Positions 43,558 to 51,907 of a DNA stretch of 64,000 bases are shown piece after piece. The notes below the pieces were generated by a model that was given only the letters and a program-made list of their open reading frames with translations, searched no databases and was not told where the DNA came from. Position 1 is the first letter of the stretch; every line of letters starts with the position of its first letter. Origin of the DNA: Sinorhizobium numidicum (GTDB lineage: Bacteria; Pseudomonadota; Alphaproteobacteria; Rhizobiales; Rhizobiaceae); assembly GCF_029892045.1 (NCBI RefSeq), contig NZ_CP120368.1:2540001-2604000 (forward strand). The letters run 5' to 3'. A program made the translations under genes and the position numbers.

Positions 43558-44733
43558 GTGGATATTGCAACGATCGTTCTTGTCGACATGACACTTCGCG
43601 AAGGCCGCATACGCCGGGCGGCGAAGCTGTGCGGCCGTCCGCCGTCAAGCGTCAGTGCAGCCGTGCGACGTTTCGAGCAGGCGATTTCCGTGCCGCTTCT
43701 CCGCCGCGACGGTGCCATGCTCATGCCGACCCTCGAGGCCCGCACACGAATTTCGGAGATTGCGCTCGCCGCTGAAACCGCGATGCTTCTCGCCGGCGGC
43801 GAAAGCTCTGGGGCCGATGCCGTCCCGCCGGTCAGGCTCGCCGCGCTCGACCGTTTCGTGAAGATCGCCCGCACGGGCAGCATCCGTTCCGTTGCCAGAA
43901 CGCTCGGTCTCGGCCAACCGCAACTGACCCGGCAGATGGCGGATCTCGAACGGCATCTGTCGCGCCGCCTTTTCGAACGGGCCCATAGCGGCGTCATCTG
44001 CACCGAGGCCGCGCTCGCAGCGATACCGCTCGCGGAAAAGCTGCTTCAGTCCTGGGGCCGGCTCACCCGCGCCTCCGATGACCGTTTTCGCCGCGATGCC
44101 ACGACCTGGCGCCTTGGCGCTGTCATGCCGCTCGGCCCGGAAAGCGAGATCGCGCGCATGTTGGCGGCGCTCACGGCTGCCTGGCACGCAGCCCATCCGC
44201 GCCAGCATCTCTTCATTTCGAGCACCACCGCCGACGAACTCGTCACCGGGCTCAAGAGCCGCCGCTTCGACGCGGTGCTGCTCGACGTTGCGGATTACCC
44301 GAGCGAATTCGATGGCCGGCTGGTGTCGCAAACGCCACTGGCGCTTGCCGGACCGGCCGCGAAACTCTCAGCAATGGGCGACCTCGCGCAGTTGCTGTGC
44401 TCTTCGCCGATCGCCGTGCCCAGCGTCAAGAGCGGGCTCAGACGAGAGGCGACGCGGTTCCTGGAAGATACCCTCAGCGAAAGCGAGCGCCGGCGGATCA
44501 CACTGGTCGAAGTGGATTCGATTCCAGTGATCATCAATCTCGTCACGCATCACGGTTATCTGTCGGTGCTGCCGGAGAGCTCGCTCGCCCGCGTCCATCG
44601 GCCGCCGGCGATGATCCAGCTCGCACCCGCCTACAAACAGTCCCTGACGCTGGTCTGGCCGAGAAGGGCGCTCTGGGCGCAAGTCGGCGAGGCCCTGTTC
44701 CGGATGATGACGGCGGCGGCGGCGCGCTCCTGA
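43558..44733 (+). CDS. LysR-type regulator with two tandem N-terminal HTH domains
   Basis: A 391-residue LysR-family protein, some 90 residues longer than usual. The extra length is a second LysR-type winged helix: residues about 3-60 (RRAAKLCGRPPSSVSAAVRR, then a wing ending PTLEA) and again about 94-152 (SVARTLGLGQPQLTRQM, LSRRLFERAHSGVICTEAA). A linker of about 35 residues separates them. The effector-binding domain covers about 185-385. The start is GTG at 43558; ATG at 43588 is possible but would cut the first domain. It is divergent from the ergothioneine-type operon and probably controls it. Confidence 0.83.
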   Translation: MDIATIVLVDMTLREGRIRRAAKLCGRPPSSVSAAVRRFEQAISVPLLRRDGAMLMPTLEARTRISEIALAAETAMLLAGGESSGADAVPPVRLAALDRFVKIARTGSIRSVARTLGLGQPQLTRQMADLERHLSRRLFERAHSGVICTEAALAAIPLAEKLLQSWGRLTRASDDRFRRDATTWRLGAVMPLGPESEIARMLAALTAAWHAAHPRQHLFISSTTADELVTGLKSRRFDAVLLDVADYPSEFDGRLVSQTPLALAGPAAKLSAMGDLAQLLCSSPIAVPSVKSGLRREATRFLEDTLSESERRRITLVEVDSIPVIINLVTHHGYLSVLPESSLARVHRPPAMIQLAPAYKQSLTLVWPRRALWAQVGEALFRMMTAAAARS

Positions 44734-44817
44734 ATCATTTCGCGATGAGCGATCAGTAACTCGTTAATCCGGCTTGCAGAATCGAGCGATGCTGAATCAC
44801 TGCGCGAAGTCGTTGAT

Positions 44818-45789
44818 TCAGGTCTTGAGCTTCAGCCGTCGGCGCGTTTCGCTGGGGCTCTCGCGATAATGGGCGCGGTAGCTGCGCGAGAAGGATGAGG
44901 AGGAGTTGAAGCCCGCGATCGCCGCAATGTCGGCAAACTCCATGCGCGTCTCGATCACCTTGCGCCGCGCCGCATTGAGGCGAAGCGCGAGATAATGCTC
45001 GTGCGGTGCAACCCCCATCGTGTCCTTGAAAAGGTCCTGCAGATGCCGGGGGCTGACGCCGACCCGCCGCGCCAACCGTGCAAGCGTCAGCGGCACCTCG
45101 ACCGTTTCCTCCATCAGCTTGACCGCCGCGCCGACACGGGCGTCGAGAATGCGCATGTTGCCGATCGCCGGCATTTGCAGCAGGTCGCCGCGCGTGCGCT
45201 CCTGCTCGTAGATGAAGAGCCGCGACACTTCGAGCGCTAGCGAATAGCCGTGCGCCCGCCGGATCAACTCCAGCATCAGGTCGAGCGTCGGCAGCGAGCC
45301 GCCGGTCGTGATCCGCTTGCGATCGATGACGAAACGCTCACGCACCATCGTGACCTGCGGATAGGCGGCGGCAAAATCCTCGAAATCCTCCCAATGGGTG
45401 GTGGCCGCAAAATTATCGAGCAGGCTCGTTTCGGCAAGCAGCCATGAACCGGATTCGATCCCCGCCATCATCTCCCGGTGCCGCGCCGTCTGCGAGAGCA
45501 GCATCTTGAGTTGCGATGTGGCGCTGCGCTGCCAGTTGTAGCTCGACAGGATGAAGAGCGGTGCCGTCTCACGTTGCGGCCGGAAGGGCCCGGCTACCGG
45601 AATCGGGATGCCGCTCTTCGTCTCGATCGCCTCACCGTCCGGGCTGAAGATCGTCCAGGTATAGAGCGTGCGGCCGGCGATGCGGTTGGCGGCGCGCAAT
45701 GGCTCGACGACCGAGGCGACAAGGATCAAATTCGTCTCCGGGAGAACGAGCAAATCGACATGCTGCGCCTGCGAAACGGATTGATCCAT
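44818..45789 (-). CDS. GlxA-family AraC-type regulator (carnitine regulator CdhR-like)
   Basis: A 323-residue regulator with an N-terminal DJ-1/PfpI-like amidotransferase domain (LLVLPETNLILVASVVEPL...) and a C-terminal AraC DNA-binding domain at about 215-315 (LARRVGVSPRHLQDLFKD, AAIAGFNSSSSFSRSYR). ATG at 45789 follows GGGAGGAAG. It is divergent from the carnitine catabolic genes. In Pseudomonas the regulator of carnitine use, CdhR, belongs to this same GlxA/AraC group, so it is the likely activator here. It is convergent with the LysR gene. Confidence 0.82.
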   Translation of the reverse strand: MDQSVSQAQHVDLLVLPETNLILVASVVEPLRAANRIAGRTLYTWTIFSPDGEAIETKSGIPIPVAGPFRPQRETAPLFILSSYNWQRSATSQLKMLLSQTARHREMMAGIESGSWLLAETSLLDNFAATTHWEDFEDFAAAYPQVTMVRERFVIDRKRITTGGSLPTLDLMLELIRRAHGYSLALEVSRLFIYEQERTRGDLLQMPAIGNMRILDARVGAAVKLMEETVEVPLTLARLARRVGVSPRHLQDLFKDTMGVAPHEHYLALRLNAARRKVIETRMEFADIAAIAGFNSSSSFSRSYRAHYRESPSETRRRLKLKT

Positions 45790-45792
45790 CGT

Positions 45793-45813
45793 GAAACTTC
45801 CTCCCGGAGTTTC
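45793..45813. promoter_or_regulatory. GAAACT-N9-AGTTTC dyad at the regulator start
   Basis: Six-base arms GAAACT and AGTTTC surround the ribosome site of the GlxA/AraC-type gene. It might be a DNA operator in the divergent promoter. In the minus-strand mRNA it could fold into a hairpin with the GGGAGGA ribosome site in its loop. Confidence 0.35.
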
Positions 45814-45899
45814 CGAGAATGTATAGAATGCCGCCGATGATGAAAAGCAGAGGCGGCTTTTCTGGCTCGTAATGACTCTCAAGAAAAAGGGAGACAACC

Positions 45900-46802
45900 A
45901 TGCCGCTCAGCATGAACCGCGAGGTATTCATCACCTGCGCCGTCACCGGCGCCGGTGACACCGTTTCTAAGTCCAGCCATGTTCCGATCACGCCGAAGCA
46001 GATCGCCGATGCGGCGATCGAGGCCGCCAAGGCCGGCGCTGCCGTCGCCCACTGTCACGTCCGCGATCCTGACACCGGCGCACCGGCCCGCCGTCTCGAC
46101 CTCTATAGGGAAGTGACCGACCGCGTTCGCTCGGCCGATGTCGACGTGGTCCTCAATCTCACCGCCGGCATGGGCGGCGATCTCCTTTTCGGCAATGTCG
46201 AAAGCCCCTTCCCAGTCAATGAAAAGGGTACGGACATGGCCGGCGCTACCGAGCGCGTGGAACATGTCGCGCAGTGCCTGCCGGAAATCTGCACGCTCGA
46301 CTGCGGCACGATGAACTTCTCGCTCGGCGACTATGTGATGACCAACACGCCGTCGATGCTGCGCGAAATGGCGCGCCAGATGACCGCACTCGGCGTTCGC
46401 CCCGAGATCGAGGCGTTCGACACCGGCCATCTCTGGTTCGCCAAGCAGCTCGTCGAGGAAGGGCTGATCGAGGATCCAGTGCTGATCCAGCTCTGCATGG
46501 GCATTCCGTGGGGCGCGCCGGATGATCTCAACACCTTCATGGCGATGGTCAACAACGTGCCTCCGAGCTGGACCTTCTCGGCCTTCTCGATCGGCCGCAA
46601 TGCCATGGCCTATCCGGCTGCAGCAATCCTCGCCGGCGGCAATGTCCGCGTCGGCCTCGAGGACAATCTCTATGTCGGCAAAGGCCAGCTCGCGACCAAC
46701 GGCCAGCTCGTCGAAAAGGCGGTTTCCGTCGTCGAGGGCATGGGCGCCAAGATCATCGGACCGGAAGAGGTCCGCAAGAAACTGAAGCTGACGAAACGCT
46801 GA
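45900..46802 (+). CDS. BKACE-family beta-keto acid cleavage enzyme (dehydrocarnitine cleavage)
   Basis: A 300-residue protein of the BKACE family (formerly DUF849), zinc enzymes that split a beta-keto acid with acetyl-CoA to give acetoacetate and a CoA ester. The HCH zinc motif is at 51-53 (AVAHCHVRDPDTG), and the C-terminal VGLEDNLYVGKGQLATN segment is typical. Placed before the carnitine dehydrogenase fusion, it should convert 3-dehydrocarnitine to betainyl-CoA and acetoacetate. A ribosome site (AAAGGGAG) precedes the ATG at 45900. Confidence 0.87.
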   Translation: MPLSMNREVFITCAVTGAGDTVSKSSHVPITPKQIADAAIEAAKAGAAVAHCHVRDPDTGAPARRLDLYREVTDRVRSADVDVVLNLTAGMGGDLLFGNVESPFPVNEKGTDMAGATERVEHVAQCLPEICTLDCGTMNFSLGDYVMTNTPSMLREMARQMTALGVRPEIEAFDTGHLWFAKQLVEEGLIEDPVLIQLCMGIPWGAPDDLNTFMAMVNNVPPSWTFSAFSIGRNAMAYPAAAILAGGNVRVGLEDNLYVGKGQLATNGQLVEKAVSVVEGMGAKIIGPEEVRKKLKLTKR

Positions 46803-46816
46803 GTGGGGCCAGGATC

Positions 46817-48307
46817 ATGAGCATCATCACCAAGGCCGCCTGCGTCGGCGGCGGCGTCATCGGTGGGGCCTGGGCCGCACGCTTCGCGCTCGCCGGCATC
46901 GACGTCAACATCTTCGATCCGCATCCGGAGGCGGAGCGCATCACCGGCGAAGTCATGGCCAATGCCGAAAAGGCCTATGGCATGCTGACCATGGCGCCGC
47001 TGCCGCCGCGCGGCAAATTCACCTTCTGCAAAAGCATTCGGGAAGCGGTCGAGGACGTTGACTGGATTCAGGAAAGCGTTCCCGAGCGGCTGGCCTTAAA
47101 GCGCGGCGTTATCACCGAGATCGACGCGGCCGCCCGACCGGATGCGCTGATCGGCTCGTCCACATCCGGCCTGCTGCCATCCGATCTGCAGACCGAAATG
47201 AAGCATCCCGAACGCATGTTCGTGGCGCATCCCTATAACCCGGTCTATCTGTTGCCGCTGGTCGAACTCGTCGGCGGCAAGAAGACCTCGCCGGAAACGA
47301 TCAGGCGCGCCGAGGAAGGCGTAGGCGAAATCGGCATGAAAGGCGTCGTCATCGCCAAGGAGATCGAGGCTTTCGTCGGCGACCGGCTGCTCGAAGCGCT
47401 CTGGCGCGAGGCGCTCTGGCTGATCCAGGACGACATCTGCGACACCGAAACGCTCGACGACGTCATGCGCTATTCATTCGGCATGCGCTGGGCGCAGATG
47501 GGCCTCTTCGAGACCTATCGCATCGCTGGCGGCGAGGCCGGCATGCGCCACTTTCTCGCGCAATTCGGCCCGTGCCTCAAATGGCCGTGGACCAAGTTCA
47601 CCGATGTGGTTGATCTCGACGATGCGCTGGTCGAAAAGATCGGCGCCCAATCGGACGCCCAGGCCGCTGGCCGCTCGATCCGCGAGCTTGAGCGCATCCG
47701 CGACGAAAACCTCGTCGGCATCATGCATGCGCTGAAAGCCGGCGACGGCGGTAAGGGCTGGGGTGCCGGCAAGCTCCTCGCCGATTTCGAAAAGCGCCTC
47801 TGGGCGAAGGGCGGCAACCCGGCGAAGACCTATGACGCGTCCGGGCCGTTGCGCCTCGTCGAGACTAAGGTCAACGCCGCCTGGGTCGACTACAACGGCC
47901 ATATGACCGAACACCGTTACTTGCAGCTCTTCGGTGACACTTCCGACGCGCTGTTGCGGCTGATCGGCGTCGACTTCGCCTATGTCGAAGCCGGCCACAG
48001 CTACTACACCGTCGAGACGCACATCCGCCATCTCGGCGAGGCCAAGCTCGGCCAGGCGCTCTATACGACGCTCCAGCTTCTCGCCTCTGACGAAAGGCGG
48101 ATCCATTTCTTCACGACGATCCACGACTCCGCCTCGGGCGAAGCCATCGCGACGGCCGAGCAGATGATGCTGCACGTCGATGCGAAGGCCGGCAAGTCGG
48201 TGGCGGCTCCGGTCGAGGTGTTGGCGAAATTGAAGCCGATCACCGAGGCGCATGCGAAGCTCGACGCGCCGGAAAGTGCCGGGCGGCACGTGGGACAGAA
48301 ACGCTGA
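46817..48307 (+). CDS. L-carnitine dehydrogenase fused to a thioesterase
   Basis: A 496-residue two-part enzyme. Residues 1-320 are a 3-hydroxyacyl-CoA-dehydrogenase-like L-carnitine 3-dehydrogenase, with the NAD site VGGGVIGGAWAARFALAG and the segment GSSTSGLLPSDLQ. Residues about 340-480 are a hot-dog thioesterase (VDYNGHMTEHRYLQLFGD...). Carnitine dehydrogenase yields 3-dehydrocarnitine; the thioesterase is suited to release glycine betaine from betainyl-CoA, with the BKACE step in between. It follows the BKACE gene by 14 bases. Such fusions are known from rhizobia. Confidence 0.87.
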   Translation: MSIITKAACVGGGVIGGAWAARFALAGIDVNIFDPHPEAERITGEVMANAEKAYGMLTMAPLPPRGKFTFCKSIREAVEDVDWIQESVPERLALKRGVITEIDAAARPDALIGSSTSGLLPSDLQTEMKHPERMFVAHPYNPVYLLPLVELVGGKKTSPETIRRAEEGVGEIGMKGVVIAKEIEAFVGDRLLEALWREALWLIQDDICDTETLDDVMRYSFGMRWAQMGLFETYRIAGGEAGMRHFLAQFGPCLKWPWTKFTDVVDLDDALVEKIGAQSDAQAAGRSIRELERIRDENLVGIMHALKAGDGGKGWGAGKLLADFEKRLWAKGGNPAKTYDASGPLRLVETKVNAAWVDYNGHMTEHRYLQLFGDTSDALLRLIGVDFAYVEAGHSYYTVETHIRHLGEAKLGQALYTTLQLLASDERRIHFFTTIHDSASGEAIATAEQMMLHVDAKAGKSVAAPVEVLAKLKPITEAHAKLDAPESAGRHVGQKR

Positions 48308-48372
48308 TGGTCTCCCTCCCTCGTGGGAGGGTCGGGAGATGCCGGGCGAAAGCCTCTAATCCCGCTGCCGCG

Positions 48373-48411
48373 ACCTTCTCCCCACGCGCGGGGAGACGGT
48401 TAGGGTGAGGG
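48373..48411. repeat. Short palindromic intergenic repeat (RIME-like)
   Basis: CTCCCC and GGGGAG flank ACGCGC, followed by GTTAGGGTGAGGGGC. Similar blocks are at 49664-49712 and 62885-63010. Such short palindromes with a TGAGGGG tail are widespread between genes in Rhizobiaceae. It may end the carnitine transcript before the acyl-CoA dehydrogenase gene; the 172-base gap 48308-48479 holds nothing else. Confidence 0.6.
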
Positions 48412-48479
48412 GCAGGTAGTGGAGGCTACTCCGGTCGGGCCGGCCGCGGAACGTCGATGAAAGTGACAAGGGGAGAACA

Positions 48480-49640
48480 ATGAATTTCGCACTGACCGAA
48501 GAACAGCAGATGATCGTCGACACCGTCCGCAGCTTTGTCGAGACCGAGATCTATCCGCATGAAAACGACGTCGAGCGCACCGGCGTCGTGCCGCGGGAGC
48601 TTGGCGAGGAGATCGCCCGCAAATGCAGGGAGCTCGGCTTCTTCGCCTGCAACTTTCCTGAGGAAGTCGGCGGCGCCGGCCTTGACCATTTGACCTTCAC
48701 GCTTGTCGAGCGCGAGCTCGGCCGCGGCTCGATGGGGCTCACCGTCTTCTTCGGCCGCCCCTCCGGCATCCTGATGGCCTGCAATGACGAGCAGCGCGAG
48801 CGATATCTGCTGCCGGCAGTCAAAGGAGAGAAATTCGATGCGCTCGCCATGACCGAGCCGGACGCCGGCTCCGACGTGCGCGGCATGAAATGCTTCGCCC
48901 GCCAGGATGGCGACGACTGGATCGTCAACGGCACGAAGCATTTCATCAGTCACGCCGATATCGCCGATTTCGTCATCGTCTTCATCGCCACGGGCGAGGA
49001 ACAGACGCCGCGCGGGCCGAAGAAAAAGATCACCTGCTTCCTCGTCGATCGCGGCACGCCGGGCTTCGAAATCCGCGACGGCTACAATTCCGTTTCCCAT
49101 CGTGGCTACAAAAACTGCATCCTTACCTTCGACGACTGCCGGCTCCCCTCCGCACAGATCCTCGGCGACGTGCACAAGGGATTCGATCTCGCCAATGACT
49201 GGCTCTATGCAACGCGACTGACGGTCGCCGCCACTTCAGTTGGTAGAGCGCGCCGCGCCTTCGACTATGCCCTTAGCTATGCGGCCGAGCGCAAGCAGTT
49301 CGGCAAGCCGATCGGCGCCAACCAGGGCGTCTCCTTCAAGCTCGCCGACATGATCACCGAGATTGATGCCGCCGACCTCTTGACGCTTTCGGCGGCCTGG
49401 CGGCTCGACCAGGGCCTTCCCGCCAACCGCGAGATCGCCTCCGCCAAGGTCTTTGCGACTGAAATGCTCGCCCGCGTCACCGACGAAGCGATCCAGATCT
49501 ATGGCGGCATGGGCCTGATGGACGATCTGCCGCTCGCCCGCTTCTGGCGCGATGCCCGCGTCGAGCGCATCTGGGACGGCACCTCGGAAATCCAGCGGCA
49601 TATCATAAGCCGCGACCTGCTTCGGCCGCTGGGAGCTTGA
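48480..49640 (+). CDS. Acyl-CoA dehydrogenase (gamma-butyrobetainyl-CoA dehydrogenase candidate)
   Basis: A 386-residue FAD acyl-CoA dehydrogenase with the family signatures AMTEPDAGSD (near residue 122), KHFISHADIADFV, and QIYGGMGLMDDLPLARFWRDARVERIWDGTSE-type C-terminal motif with EIQRHIISR. It is followed by a CoA ligase and a CaiD-like hydratase. These three can turn gamma-butyrobetaine or crotonobetaine into carnitine as CoA esters, feeding the genes upstream. Other short-chain acyl-CoAs cannot be excluded. Confidence 0.85.
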   Translation: MNFALTEEQQMIVDTVRSFVETEIYPHENDVERTGVVPRELGEEIARKCRELGFFACNFPEEVGGAGLDHLTFTLVERELGRGSMGLTVFFGRPSGILMACNDEQRERYLLPAVKGEKFDALAMTEPDAGSDVRGMKCFARQDGDDWIVNGTKHFISHADIADFVIVFIATGEEQTPRGPKKKITCFLVDRGTPGFEIRDGYNSVSHRGYKNCILTFDDCRLPSAQILGDVHKGFDLANDWLYATRLTVAATSVGRARRAFDYALSYAAERKQFGKPIGANQGVSFKLADMITEIDAADLLTLSAAWRLDQGLPANREIASAKVFATEMLARVTDEAIQIYGGMGLMDDLPLARFWRDARVERIWDGTSEIQRHIISRDLLRPLGA

Positions 49641-49663
49641 GCGATGGTGCGGCGCTCCGGCAC

Positions 49664-49712
49664 ACCCCTCACCCTGACCCTCTCCCCGCATGCGGGGAGA
49701 AGGGAAACCCTG
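49664..49712. repeat. Short palindromic intergenic repeat (RIME-like)
   Basis: CACCCCTCACCCTGACC leads into CTCTCCCCGCATGCGGGGAG, a hairpin with seven-base arms, in the 203-base gap between the acyl-CoA dehydrogenase and CoA ligase genes. It is a mosaic palindrome of the type seen at 48373 and 62885. The rest of the gap has no gene. Confidence 0.65.
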
Positions 49713-49843
49713 CGGCTTGCACCTCCCCTCAAGGTAAGGCCTGGCGAGCGATGGCGGCAGGCTTCTTCTCCCGGCTCTACTGGGAGGAGGTTGCGGCAGC
49801 GAGATGAGGGGCTTCGCTCCGCAAAGCGGGAAGGCACGGCGCA

Positions 49844-51907
49844 ATGACCTCCACTCCCCGTCCCCTCGACCGACTGATCCGGCCCCGCTCCATCGCCGTC
49901 TTCGGCGGCAAGGAAGCCCGTCGTGTGATCGAGCAATGCGACAAAATGGGCTTCGCCGGCAATATATGGCCGGTTCATCCTCGCGAAGAGGAAATTCTCG
50001 GCCGTCGCTGCTACCGCTCGGTAGCGGACCTGCCGGAAGCGCCGGACGCCTCCTTCGTCGGCGTCAACCGGGCGCTCACGATCGAGATCATTCGCGGTCT
50101 CTCGGTGCGGGGCGCCGGCGGCGCCATCTGCTATGCCTCCGGTTTCCGGGAGGCCGCAAGCGAGCTTGCCGATGGCAACGACTTGCAGGAGGCGCTGGTC
50201 GCCGCCGCCGGCGACATGCCGATCGTCGGCCCCAATTGCTATGGCTTTATCAACATGCTCGACGGCGCCCTGCTCTGGCCGGATCAGCACGGCATGCTGC
50301 GCGTCGAGCGCGGGGTGGCAATCCTGACGCAATCCTCCAACATCGCCTGCAACATCTCCATGCAGAAGCGCGGGCTTCCCCTCGCCTACGTCATGACCGC
50401 CGGCAACCAGGCCCAGACCGGCCTCTCGGACCTCGCCTGCGCCGTGATCGAAGACCCGCGTGTGACCGCAGTCGGCCTGCATATCGAAGGCTTCGACAGC
50501 ATCGAGGCGCTGGAGCGGTTGGCGGCGCGAGCGCGTGAATTGCAGAAACCTGTCGTGACGCTGAAAGTCGGCAAGTCGGAGGCCGCGCGGCTCGCGACCG
50601 TCTCCCATACCGCATCGCTTGCCGGCAACGACCGTGTCTCCTCGGTCCTGCTCGCCCGCCTCGGCATTGGCCGGGTCGACACGCTGCCGGAGCTGCTCGA
50701 AACGCTGAAGCTGCTGCACCTCAACGGCCCGCTCCTCAGCGCTGAAATCTCCTCGATGAGCTGTTCCGGCGGCGAAGCCTCGCTGATGGCGGACGCCGGC
50801 GTCCGCCGCAAGATCGACTTCCGCCCGCTCAGGGAGGAACAGCGCCAACCTCTGCGGGAAAGTCTCGGCGACATGGTGACGATCGCCAATCCGCTCGACT
50901 ATCACACCTTCGTCTGGGGCAATCGCGATAAACAGACCGCCGCCTTCACCGCCATGATGCAGGGCGGCTACGCGCTGAACCTGATCGTGCTCGATTTCCC
51001 GCGCCTCGACCGCTGCAGCGCCGAAGATTGGGTGACGACCTGCGAAGCGGTCATTGCCTCGGCGAAGGCCACGGGAGCGGCTGCGGGCATCGTCGCAAGC
51101 CTCGGCGAGAACATGCCGGAAGAAACCGCTCTTTCGCTGATGGCGGCAGGCGTCGTGCCCCTCTTCGGCATCGATGAGGCGCTCGCGGCGGCCGAAACCG
51201 CCGCCGAAATCGGTGCTGCCTGGGCAAGGCCAGTTCCTCCGCCCCTCCTCAAGATCGCAGCCGCAAACGGCGACGTCGTCACGTTGACCGAGTTCGAAGC
51301 CAAGGCCGAACTCTCCGCGGCCGGCGTCATGGTGCCCCAGGGCAAGGCCGCCGCCACGGCCATCGAAGCGGCAGACGCCGCTGACGCTCTCGGCTTCCCC
51401 GTCGTGCTCAAGGGTCTCGGTGTCTCTCACAAGACCGAAGCTGGGGCAGTCAGGCTTGATCTCGCATGCCGCGAAGACGTGCTGACGGCGGCAAAAGGCA
51501 TGGCCTCCGTTGCTTCCGGATACCTCGTGGAGAGGATGATCGCCGAACCCGTCGCGGAACTGATCATCGGCGCTATGCGCGATCCCGTCGCCGGCCCGGT
51601 GCTGACCATCGGCGCCGGTGGAATCCTTGTCGAACTGCTGGACGATGCCGCAATCCTGACGCTGCCTGCATCCGATGACGCGATCCACCAGGCGATCAAC
51701 AGCCTGAAGATAAGCAAACTGCTGGGCGGCTATCGCGGGAGTCCCAAGGGCGATGTCGCGGCGCTCGCCAAAATTGTCGCTGCCGTGGCATCCTATGTCG
51801 TTGCAAACGCTTCCAAACTCGAAGAACTCGATATCAATCCTATAATGGTGTTGCCGGAGGGCCATGGAGCCATCGCCGCTGATGCCTTGATCCGCCGGAG
51901 GAAATGA
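49844..51907 (+). CDS. NDP-forming acyl-CoA synthetase (acetate-CoA ligase family)
   Basis: A 687-residue CoA ligase of the ADP/NDP-forming type: a CoA-binding domain (about 9-105, with IWPVHPREEEILGRRC), two succinyl-CoA-synthetase-like domains, and an ATP-grasp domain at about 465-687 (FPVVLKGLGVSHKTEAG, IGAMRDPVAGPVLTIGAGG). It forms a CoA thioester from a carboxylic acid through an acyl-phosphate. This mechanism differs from that of E. coli CaiC, which forms an acyl-AMP. It overlaps the hydratase gene by four bases. Betaine-type acids are the likely substrates given its place. Confidence 0.83.
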   Translation: MTSTPRPLDRLIRPRSIAVFGGKEARRVIEQCDKMGFAGNIWPVHPREEEILGRRCYRSVADLPEAPDASFVGVNRALTIEIIRGLSVRGAGGAICYASGFREAASELADGNDLQEALVAAAGDMPIVGPNCYGFINMLDGALLWPDQHGMLRVERGVAILTQSSNIACNISMQKRGLPLAYVMTAGNQAQTGLSDLACAVIEDPRVTAVGLHIEGFDSIEALERLAARARELQKPVVTLKVGKSEAARLATVSHTASLAGNDRVSSVLLARLGIGRVDTLPELLETLKLLHLNGPLLSAEISSMSCSGGEASLMADAGVRRKIDFRPLREEQRQPLRESLGDMVTIANPLDYHTFVWGNRDKQTAAFTAMMQGGYALNLIVLDFPRLDRCSAEDWVTTCEAVIASAKATGAAAGIVASLGENMPEETALSLMAAGVVPLFGIDEALAAAETAAEIGAAWARPVPPPLLKIAAANGDVVTLTEFEAKAELSAAGVMVPQGKAAATAIEAADAADALGFPVVLKGLGVSHKTEAGAVRLDLACREDVLTAAKGMASVASGYLVERMIAEPVAELIIGAMRDPVAGPVLTIGAGGILVELLDDAAILTLPASDDAIHQAINSLKISKLLGGYRGSPKGDVAALAKIVAAVASYVVANASKLEELDINPIMVLPEGHGAIAADALIRRRK

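Noticed and set aside
44732..44820. Terminator between the convergent LysR and GlxA/AraC genes
   Set aside because: There is a TGAATCA...TGATTCA inverted repeat at 44793-44820, but its arms are AT-rich, short and far apart, and no T-run follows.
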